64,000 nt of DNA, from positions 3,286,001 to 3,350,000 of the forward strand of contig NC_056767.1 in assembly GCF_018687715.1 (NCBI RefSeq), given 5' to 3'. The translations under genes and the position numbers were made by a program. This document shows positions 56,101-64,000 of the stretch, one piece after another. Each line of letters opens with the position of its first letter. Within the stretch, counting starts at the first letter, position 1. The notes under the pieces are model-generated. The model worked only from the letters and a program-made list of their open reading frames with translations, was not told the DNA's origin and did no database searches. This stretch comes from Carya illinoinensis. Taxonomy: Eukaryota > Streptophyta > Magnoliopsida > Fagales > Juglandaceae.

Positions 56101-57855
56101 AAATGATACTCTCCTCTTCTGCGAAGCGGATCATGGCCGGATTCAAACTTTGTGAGCACTGTTGTTATTTTTTGAAGTAGTGTCAAGGCTTAAGGTGGAA
56201 CATTGGTAAATCTGAGATGGTTGGGGTGGGTGTGCTACCCAATATCAATAGCTTGGCAGGACTGTAAAGTGTCTTCATTGCTTATGAAATATTTGGGATT
56301 CCCTTTGGGGGCGACTTTTAAGGCTCGAGCTATTTGGGACGGGGTTGTGGAGAAGGTAGAGAAAAGGCTTGCTGGTTGGAAATGGTTGTATTTATCGAAA
56401 GGGGGGTGATTCACTTTAATTAAGAGCACTTTAACTAACCTCCCCACCCATGTTCTATCTCTATTTCCGTTGCCTGCAGGGGTGACGACTTGGATTGAAA
56501 AATTATTTCAAGTTTTTTTGTTTTGTTTTGTTTTTGTTTTTTTTTTTTGGGGGGGGGGGGGGGGGGGGAGAGCGAAATTTCACCTTGTTAATTGGAGCAA
56601 AGTTTGTTCCCCAATTTTGTATGGTGGCTTGGGAGTTTGCAATTTGAGGACCTTTAATAAAGTTTTGTTGGGGAAATGGTTATGGAGGTACCATTTAGAG
56701 AGGGATTCGCTATGGAAGGAGATTATTGACTCTAGACATGGGTGTGCTTCCCCCGCTCGGGGGGCGGAGGGTGGTTAATGGTGTGGCCTTTTGGAAATTT
56801 ATTCAAAGGGGATGGCAGAGTTTCGAGAATGAAATCCGGCTTGTGATTGGAGAGGGTTCTAGAGTTAGGTTTTGGCATGATATTTGGTGTGGAAATTGCA
56901 CAGGGCATTTCCAGCACTTCATTGTATTGTAGCTATCTGTGAGGCTTTTGTGGCAGATATGTGGGTATTTTTTCATGGTTCTTACCGGTTGAATGTCCTT
57001 TTCAATAGGGATATTCATGGTTGGGAATTGCACATTGTTTCAGAAATTTTTAGGTTATACTCCATGGGAAACACTATGGCATAGGAGGATAGGATATAGT
57101 GGAGGGCCAATGGTAGCAAAAAATGTATAGTCAGGGTGTACTACAAGATCTTGACAACACAAGGCCATGTTTCATTTCTCTTGGAAGAAGATTTGGAGGT
57201 CTCGTGTGCCCACTAAGGTAGCTTTCTTCGTATGGGCTGCTGCCCTTGGGAAGATTTTGACCACGGACAACTTGAGGAAGAAGGGACTCATTGTGATGGA
57301 TTGGTGCTATTTGTGTAAAAAGCATGGAGAATCCGTGGACCACTTATTATTGCACAGTGAGGTGACAAGGGGGTTGTGGAATGAGATCTTTAGAAGAGTT
57401 GATGTCGCTTGGGTGATGACATTGAGGGTAGTGGATTTATTGGCCTGTTGGAAGGAAATTCAAGGCTGCCTTCAAGTGGCGGTAGTGTGGAAGATGATTC
57501 TATTGTGTATCATGTGGTGTATGTGGGCGGAAAGAAATGAGCGGAGCTTTGAAGATAGGGAGTGCATTGTACTTGATGGAAACAAAGTTTATGACTTTTT
57601 GTCCCTAATCTAGAATGTATTTAGGGGTTATTTTGTATACTTTTTGTGTACATGGGCTATGCCTATATCATTCATATCAATAGAATTTACTTCTTACGTA
57701 CCAACAAACAAAAGGATGTAATTTTTGTAGAAGTTTAGGTTTTGTTCCCTACAATTGAAAGAGCATATGAGGCTGCAAATGTTATCCTTCTACTTTGGAT
57801 TATAAAGAACCATGAAGACATGCATGTCGACTTTTTATTTACTTGAGTTTTAGGT

Positions 57856-57886
<31 letters not shown>

Positions 57887-60800
57887 ATCAGTAGTTTTAA
57901 GTAAACTGACGCTACGACCAAGTTTTGCGTATGGTGGCCCGTTCTCACCAATTGGTTCATTGTATTCAACAGAAATTATGGTAATTCCTTTTCCTTGTAT
58001 ATCATTTCTGTGTTAGTTTAGATTAATGTCATAACTTTATGCAGAAAGCTACACAGATCAGAAGGGATGGTTCAAGTGTTAGGCCAAAAAGCTCCCTTGA
58101 AAAGGCTATTAGGGAGTTAGAGAAGATGGTTGCTGAATGTAAGTTTAGAAATTTTCATGAAAACTCTCTCTTACACAAGGTGCTTCGTGGAACTTGCATA
58201 TAATAAATTGCTGTTTGTGTAATATATTTGTAGCGAGGCCACCTGCAGTTGAGAATCAAGAGGCAGATACTTCATCCCAGGCAGTTAAAAGGAGATTACC
58301 CAGAGAAATAAAGCTGAAGCTTGCAAAAGTTGCAAGACTAGCGGTATTAGAGAAGAGCAAAATTCCCTTTTAAATTTTCATCATGACCGCAATATATAAA
58401 TTTATATGTGCTAAGAATTTACTTGAAAGCCTTTGACTAAGTTCAATAAGATTCTTCCTTTCCTTTCTTTTCCCCTTTGCAGCAGGCAAGCCAGGGGAGA
58501 ATATCGAAGGAGTTACTTAACCGCCTTATGAGTATTCTTGGACATCTAATCCAGCTCAGAACATTGAAGGTATCACCATCTGTTATAAAAATGATACGAC
58601 TCTTGGGCACCTATTGCTCCATTTTCCAATTATAATACAAAGGCTACGTGGTGTAGTTGGGCCACTGGTGGATGAAGTTATGATTATGCCTTTGGAAGTA
58701 GCTACAAACTTGCTGTTGATATATAGTTGAGGCCTCTTATACTCTCATCAACTTCTGGTGTTGAATCTGTAAACTATTGTAAAATCTAAACCAGAACAAT
58801 GATTGTAAGATGTTTAATATAATGTTGCCACCACTGTCTGACCTCATTTCTTGAGATTTTGAAGTTGTTGCCTAATTTTGTTTGGATAAAAGTCATCAAT
58901 TTTATTTTTCTTTAATTATCTGTAGGTTTTGCGTAGCACTTGGTTCAGTGACCAAATCTTTTGACCTGTTCGAAAGCAATGTAGTTTATAGCTTTTAAAG
59001 TTAAGACATGATAAGAATGTGATAGACTTCTTTCTTTAATTATTGAATTTTGTCAACTTGGTAGATAAGGAATTTTCTTTGTTGTTTTCTCTCTGATAAA
59101 TAAAGCCGTAGCATATTAGTCTACGTGTGTTTGTATGTGTTTTGTTTTTATTTATTTATTTATTATCTCACGTTGTCTTTACTACTTGAGTTTTTAGTTC
59201 ATATGAAACAACTAAAAATGGATTACTTATCCCATATTTTTTTTTTCTACAGAGAAACTTGAAGGTCATGATTAGTATGGGTCTGTCAGCCAAACAGGAG
59301 AAAGATGATAGGTTTCAACAGATAAAAAAGGATGTAGTTGATATGATTAAAATGCGGGAGCCCTCTTTGGAGTCCAAGGTATGCTTTTTCTGTAATGTTC
59401 TCTCTCTCTCACATGATAAGTCTTTCTCCAAATGGTGTGTTCTAATGCTATGGCCTTTTTTGGGTGTGATATGTCTTTCTCCATATGGTATGTTCTAAGG
59501 CTATGGTATTTTTTTGGGTGAAAGTACATTATGCACCGTGAAACGAAAATACCATCATTTTGTTTTTCAATTTGCACCTCAAGTTAACAAAATTGTCACA
59601 CCCTAAAATACCACTTTTTTTAGGCGACTTACGCCATCTATTTAGATTTAACCATTAAGATTGATAAATAGGGCATGTGGCACAATCTAGATTGATAGAT
59701 CATGTGTGCAAATTGCCAGAAAGTGGTAGTTTGAGTGCAAATGGATGATTTTTGATAGTTTGGGGTGCAAATTGAAAAAAGAAGGTAATATGGTATTTCA
59801 AAAGGAATTTTTCCTTTTTCAATTTTTTCTCTTTCAACTTCATGTTGGATCTTCTCTTATGCTGGGTTAGAGGCCATTGTGTCTTTCATGGTTGGAACTT
59901 TTGTATTTTCTAGCCTTTCTTTTATCCTAGAAGAGTGCAGAGCATTTTTTACCCTTGCTACTGCAGTCATTTAGCTCGGTTTGGATTGAGAGGGGCTCTC
60001 AATCCATCTCATCTCATCATTACAACTTTCACAAATTTTCACACAAAATGCAATACATAATTCAACTTTTTCAAATCCCAAAACAATTATAATATTAAAA
60101 AATAATATTCTAACAATATTTGATTCAATTTCAACTTTCATCTCAGCTCATTTCATCTCAACTCACTATCCAAACCTAACCTTAGTCTTTCTTTCTTTGA
60201 ACCAAGCCATCTTAAAATACTTTTCTTTTATAATATCACTAGTGAAATTAGAATAATATTATTTTGTTTTTGCAGAGAAAGGAGTTGTTATTTTAAGAAC
60301 AATGCTAAATTTACTTATAAAAAAAGAAAAAGAAAAAGAAAAGATCAATGCTAAATAGATTGTTTCATTGTGAAGCTTGTACTGTATCTCACTCTGAAAA
60401 ATTTCTAATCAAGTTTGGCAAATTAATGTGAAATGCATTATATGTTTTTCAGGCCTTTGGGCAGCAAGCTGGAGCGTCAGATGATTTTCAAGAATTTTGT
60501 TCTGAAGAAAAAGGAGTTAAAAAGAAATTTAGCATGGATGATGCATTAGAGGACAGGATTTGTGATCTCTATGACCTTTTTGTTGATGTAAAGATCCATG
60601 TTTTCTCTGCCCTTTCCTGAAAAATTGTTCATTTGCGGAGGAAACTTTTCTTATTTTTTTACCATTAAATTGATCTAGGGGCTGGATGAAGATGCGGGTC
60701 CACAAATTAGAAAGTTATATGCGGAGGTAATTTAATTTTTACCATTTTTATTTAGTTGCACTCTCAACATTTCCAATGCTTATATGGCTGAGCCTTTTTT

Positions 60801-61431
60801 TTTTCTTTTTCTTTTTGCTTTTTCTATCTTCCTATCACCTAAAATTTTTTAAACACTTTTGACTCTTTCATGTTATGGCGCTTCTTTTCTTTTTTCTTTT
60901 TTAATTTTTTAATTTTTAATTTTATTTTTAAGTTGACCTCTTAATGATTTATCATTATTGTTGTTAACATTCCTCAGTATTTTCCAAGCTTTTCTGAGGT
61001 AAGAATTCCCATCTTTGGTTCAGCTTGCAGAATTGTGGCCAGTTGGTTTCATGGACAATCATGGGATCAAAAGAGCGATTTGTAGGGCTAAAGATAGGCG
61101 GAGAGCACTGTACGGTAGACATAAGGTATGGCTTTTGCATTTTCATCTTGGATTGTAAGGCTATTCATGCTTCTTACTTTTACCACCTATATATACTATC
61201 TCGTATGATCCATTAGGGTGCATTAGTGGTCAAAGGATGGGTTTGTGATAAGCTGCAGACTTGGACAGTCTGCGTTTCATTCTACACTAGGAGTTTCTCG
61301 GGATGGTTTGATTCAACACTAGGTGTTCTCTAGGATCCCTTGATGCACGGTTCTGATCAGTGGAATCATGCGTCTGGAGTTTGCTCCCCAGGGTTCGGTG
61401 TGAAGGGCTTTGACTTGGTGGGGATTCAACG

Positions 61432-61486
<55 letters not shown>

Positions 61487-62527
61487 GAGTATATTAAATT
61501 GAGATCTTTCATGTTCTGGCTGAATGTCTTATGTAAGTAACTGGCTGAATGCCAAGCAATTAAAAAACATATCCTCTAATTTGTGGTACACATGTTGGCT
61601 TGATTTTGATCCCTCAGTGCACACAATTTCTTGGTTGTGTCTGTGTGGGTATGAAGATCACACGGTTTTTTCCCTCACGGTCAAGATATCGTATTCCTTT
61701 GATTTGAGATTTCTTACACTTTGGCCTCCCTATAGTGGGTAGGAGCTCAATGTTTTGAAGTTAGTAATAGTTTGTTTTGACCTCATCTGAGTCATTTGGT
61801 ATGAATTTATAATTACTTGTAAGTTATATATTAAGAAAAAACAGGTTATTATGAATACTGGAAGGTTATGCAATTAAATAAATGGTAATCATCTTTGTTC
61901 CCCGCTTCTATTAGAAAACATGTATCATAAGCTGATGATGGAATATCGTGCTTGTTACCCTAAAGGTTTGTTTCAAGTTGACTTTTTATTTCTTAATTCT
62001 TGTTGGTTATGTTGTTATCATTTGTCTAGGATCAGGAGAAAATCAGAAGGAAGAAAATGCTGGCACGTAGAATGGAGGAGACTGTTCGAGTCGAAGGTAA
62101 TCCAATTGCTCAGCCACAGCCTACGCGCGAGCGCACATCTACCGAAACTGGCAGTTATGGTTTAACTTCAGCAAACAGGCCGGTTACTGGTTCAACGGCA
62201 GCAGGCAGGATGCACAGTCCCTCATCGAATGGTCCAATTACGTTGGACAGAATGAAACAAGAGAAACTAAAGGGAACCTCAAGCAATCCGGTGGATGATA
62301 CAAGGGTATCATCAGATGGAGGAATGGTGAAGAAGAAGGTAAAGCGGAAACCAGAACTGGACTTAAACGAAAGCCTTTTGCGTCCAGAGAAATTACCTTC
62401 ACAACAGGGAGAGGAGAGACACAAGTCCCTCAAGCAGGCGGCTGCTGCTGCTGCTACAGCAGGTCTTCCCCAAAAATCAAATCTTCAGGCATCTTCTGCT
62501 CCTCCAAACGTGGAACAGTCAAGCTGA
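50141..62527 (+). CDS. UBN1: ubinuclein (HIRA complex subunit), 13 coding exons
   Basis: Nuclear subunit of the HIR complex. It works with HIRA and CABIN1 to deposit histone H3.3 independently of replication. Exons: 50141-50377, 51457-51537, 52037-52129, 52263-52339, 53751-54357, 58045-58138, 58234-58343, 58483-58569, 59253-59378, 60453-60587, 60679-60726, 61024-61125, 62030-62527; 2295 nt, exactly 765 codons, 764 aa. The Hpc2-related (HRD) domain at about 107-163 has [20 protein letters not shown], then [20 protein letters not shown] and [12 protein letters not shown] basic KKRRRK follows at about 175, then a Ser/Lys-rich linker. The conserved ubinuclein middle domain (about 400-620) has [43 protein letters not shown] and [20 protein letters not shown]. 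The tail is Ala-rich. It may be co-orthologous to both Arabidopsis UBN1 and UBN2. Intron 5 carries a LINE. No damage in the coding exons. Confidence 0.93.
50378..51456. other. ubinuclein intron 1
   Basis: Ordinary T-rich plant intron. No gene or transposon end is recognised in it. Confidence 0.6.
51653..51944. mobile_element. PIF/Harbinger-like MITE
   Basis: 292 bp in ubinuclein intron 2. The inverted ends are GGCCATGTTTGG and CCAAAGATGGCC. A TTA duplication lies at 51650-51652 and 51945-51947. It is the same type as the element at 9327, with a different interior. Confidence 0.78.
52037..52339 (+). CDS. UBN1: ubinuclein exons 3-4: HRD domain
   Basis: The HRD is the HIRA-binding segment in animal ubinuclein and yeast Hpc2. 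Exon 3 (52037-52129) has the acidic [17 protein letters not shown] core. Exon 4 (52263-52339) has [20 protein letters not shown]. The acceptors are TTCTCAG|G and TCTGTAG|G. The donors are CTG|GTAAGT and CAT|GTGAGT. Confidence 0.93.
52340..53750. other. ubinuclein intron 4
   Basis: 1.4-kb T-rich intron. A short foldback-like stretch (about 52916-53000, GGAATAGC/GCTATTCC) may be a MITE remnant. Otherwise nothing supported. Confidence 0.45.
55163..57714 (+). mobile_element. L1-type LINE in ubinuclein intron 5
   Basis: 5'-truncated ORF2 in sense orientation: [18 protein letters not shown] (55380), [40 protein letters not shown], catalytic FADD box as FAND (about 56096-56110), KYLGFPLGA and zf-[23 protein letters not shown] (57303-57362). 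It ends GTATACTTTTTGTGTACATG then AATAGAATTTAC. GATGTAATTTT is duplicated at 55152-55162 and 57715-57725. Several stops. Confidence 0.85.
56530..56569 (+). repeat. T/G homopolymer tract inside LINE RT
   Basis: A T run is followed directly by about 19 G. It sits where the related LINE at 35020 has the coding sequence for [10 protein letters not shown]. Confidence 0.95.
57861..57892 (-). mobile_element. micro-insertion 8 (LINE 3' tail with long A tract)
   Basis: The minus strand reads TACTGAT plus about 26 A. Flanked by AGTTTTAGGTAAACT (57846-57860) and AGTTTTAAGTAAACT (57893-57907), 14 of 15. Ubinuclein intron 5. Confidence 0.7.
59414..59520 (+). repeat. 53-bp tandem duplication in ubinuclein intron 9
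   Basis: Two units (59414-59466 and 59467-59520) share TGATA.GTCTTTCTCCA, then ATGGT.TGTTCTAA and TTTTTTGGGTG. Roughly 88% identical. Confidence 0.85.
59547..59798. mobile_element. foldback MITE-like element
   Basis: Inverted arms of about 32 bp. The left is 59547-59578 (AAATACCATC...CAATTTGCACC) and the right 59764-59798 (GGTGCAAATTG...ATGGTATTT). The interior is non-coding. The target duplication is unclear. Ubinuclein intron 9. Confidence 0.62.
59974..60181. mobile_element. PIF/Harbinger-like MITE
   Basis: 208 bp with a TTA duplication at 59971-59973 and 60182-60184. The ends contain GGTTTGGATTGAGA and CTCACTATCCAAACC. The body is AT-rich with CATCTCATCTCAT. It is related to the copies at 9.3 and 49.5 kb. 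Ubinuclein intron 9. Confidence 0.75.
60311..60345 (+). mobile_element. micro-insertion 6 (35-bp LINE 3' tail)
   Basis: Insert TTACTTATAAAAAAAG followed by AAAAAG units. Flanked by CAATGCTAAAT at 60300-60310 and 60346-60356 (perfect 11 bp). Ubinuclein intron 9, sense orientation. Confidence 0.78.
61433..61484. repeat. (CA)26 microsatellite
   Basis: Uninterrupted CA repeat in ubinuclein intron 12. The Cys-Val ORF on the minus strand is an artefact of it. Confidence 0.97.
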
Positions 62528-63307
62528 CATGATATCTTAATTAGCTCAATTTAGGAAGTTTACACCCTAAAAATAGTTTTTTGCACACGAGTTTTTTCCT
62601 TTTCTTTTTTTTTTTTCCTTCTTCTTCTTCTCTTCTTTTCTTTTCTCTTCTCTCATTTTTTTTTTTTTAAATGATGGGCGTCATTCATTCTGACCAACTG
62701 ATTTTTACCATTTTTGTAATTATATGTTCTTTAATGGCGCCTTGTGGATTAAAGATTTATCTTCAATAGAGATAGCAGCGAGCTATGATTTTCTTGTGCT
62801 CAGGCTATTATTATTATTATTTTTATTTTTATTATTAAAGTATAGCTATATTACGAGATGTGTTGAAGTTATTCTATTATTAAATTAGTGTATTGAGTTA
62901 CTTATCAAAAAGTTAGTGTATTGAGTACATTATTCAGATAACTTAAATGATCAAATTTGATTTGTAATATTCTAATTTTAAATTTATATTTCAAATCAAT
63001 TTATTTCATATAAATATTTTATTAGGTGTGTTCTACACACTCGTTTGATAATAAGATTTTTAACTTCTTTAGACACAATAAGGATAGCTATCCCAGGAAG
63101 AGTTGAACTAAATCACTTTTCTGCCTTTCCGAATCGTTACTTCATTTTCTAATTAGGTTCTTTCCCTAATGAGAAAAACTTCAAGTTAATCTATTCTTTT
63201 CCATATAGCAGCCATTCAATGAGAAAATGCCACGTATGGGTCCCATTTTATCGACACTTTAATTGCACCACAGACTAATTATCGATTGTATCAAGCGTCG
63301 CTAATTT
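62528..63307 (+). other. ubinuclein 3' UTR and downstream spacer
   Basis: The 3' UTR side includes a long CT/T-rich tract (62595-62670). The polyadenylation site was not fixed. One micro-insertion lies at 62899. No other gene. Confidence 0.5.
62899..62912 (+). mobile_element. micro-insertion 7 (14-bp LINE 3' tail)
   Basis: Insert TACTTATCAAAAAG. Flanked by a perfect 14-bp repeat, TTAGTGTATTGAGT, at 62885-62898 and 62913-62926. The shortest of the set. Confidence 0.78.
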
Positions 63308-64000
63308 TTTTTTTTGATAATAGACTTTAATTTCATTCACTGAAACTGAAGTTACATCTGTGACTAATCAATACAGGACAAACCATATTATCAGTCAAAA
63401 CTACTCAACTGTTAGGGGCTCCCCCGCCAACAAATTACTTTGTGACGGACATTGTCTAAAACTTCTACACCTCCTCTCCTGACAGCAGTCAAAAGAGAAA
63501 GCACTCTGTCTAAGCAGAGATAAAACGACCTTTCTTCCAAAGAAGAAAGGTACACCCAAGCTCGAGTACAACCACACTCTCTCCTCCCAAGGAGGAAGAG
63601 TACTACCATCTACATTCCTCCAAAAGAGGAATAGGACAAACACCCATATTCCTCTAAAAGAGAAAATGGGACACTAGTCTATTTTTTATTTATTATAAAA
63701 CTAAAACAAACCAATAAAAGCAAAAACAGAAAAACAAAACAAACTTGACTGGTCTAATAAACTAAAGGCCCAGCCTAAGCCGAAGGCCCAGCTAGCACGA
63801 GGGGGCCCAACCCGTTAGGGTTCATCTCTTCCATCTACTGCCGCCGCCCGTCTTCATCACTGAAGATTCATCATCCAGAAACCGTCCAATAGCAAACGAG
63901 CAAAACACTGCTCTCATGATAGAAGATTTCAGATCAGCCCACACCGCATCCTCCACGCCACACCGATGAGTTTCTGCTCAGTCGTGCCCCGGTATACTGG
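63308..64000 (-). mobile_element. retroposon 3' part running off the right edge
   Basis: Poly(A) on the minus strand (T run at 63308-63318 on plus). Upstream of it are an AT-rich end (GAATGAAATTAAAGTCTATT) and a GC-richer body with no intact ORF. A LINE or LINE-derived element is likely; the 5' part is outside the window. It contains a row of small inverted repeats at 63529-63667. Confidence 0.55.

Noticed and set aside
61287..61481. Minus-strand Cys-Val repeat ORF
   Set aside because: It is only the CA microsatellite read in frame.
61920..61968. Extra ubinuclein exon between exons 12 and 13
   Set aside because: An acceptor-like TTAG and an open frame exist. But joining 61125 to 62030 keeps phase and gives the conserved GRHKDQEKI, with no room for an insert.
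1..64000. CRISPR arrays, operons, phage or bacterial defence systems
   Set aside because: No regularly spaced repeats or prokaryotic gene layout. All evidence points to a plant nuclear genome.

Overview
The window is nuclear DNA from a woody eudicot, probably a rosid. The signs are AT-rich intergenic DNA, canonical GT-AG introns, plant-only gene families and dense L1-type LINE, SINE, MITE and Ty3/gypsy remnants. The repeat style recalls Fagales/Juglandaceae, but that is only an impression. There is no bacterial, organellar or viral content.

Three intact genes were rebuilt exon by exon. Splice sites, reading phase and family motifs agree in each. (1) ASHH2/SDG8/EFS, minus strand, 26950->1662, 17 coding exons, 2063 aa: a CW-AWS-SET-postSET histone H3K36 methyltransferase. 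(2) PTAC6/PAP8, minus strand, 37398->30698, 6 exons, 335 aa: a subunit of the plastid-encoded RNA polymerase. (3) A ubinuclein (UBN1/UBN2 type), plus strand, 50141->62527, 13 coding exons, 764 aa: a subunit of the HIRA histone H3.3 chaperone complex. A 45-bp stub at the left edge may be the 3' end of another plus-strand gene. From memory, Arabidopsis has ASHH2 beside UBN2 (AT1G77300/AT1G77310) and PTAC6 beside UBN1 (AT1G21600/AT1G21610). This window may therefore keep the pre-duplication order that Arabidopsis split by reciprocal gene loss.

Layout: 1-1.66 kb, downstream DNA; 1.66-27.5 kb, ASHH2, whose 9.7-kb intron 2 holds a 7.55-kb LINE with an ORF2-less LINE nested in it, while other introns carry SINEs, a MITE and LINE tails; 27.5-30.7 kb, spacer; 30.7-37.4 kb, PTAC6, with a LINE (itself hit by a solo LTR) in intron 3; 37.4-50.1 kb, a head-to-head spacer swollen by a LINE with an RNase H domain, a hAT-like element and a 4.9-kb Ty3/gypsy element; 50.1-62.5 kb, the ubinuclein gene with a LINE in intron 5 and MITEs; 63.3-64 kb, the start of another retroposon running off the right edge.

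The most unusual signal is a scatter of very short insertions, 14-35 bp. Each consists of little more than the last few bases of the local LINE 3' end plus an A tail, and each is flanked by a 10-21-bp target duplication. Eight were found, one of them beside the branch-point region of an ASHH2 exon.
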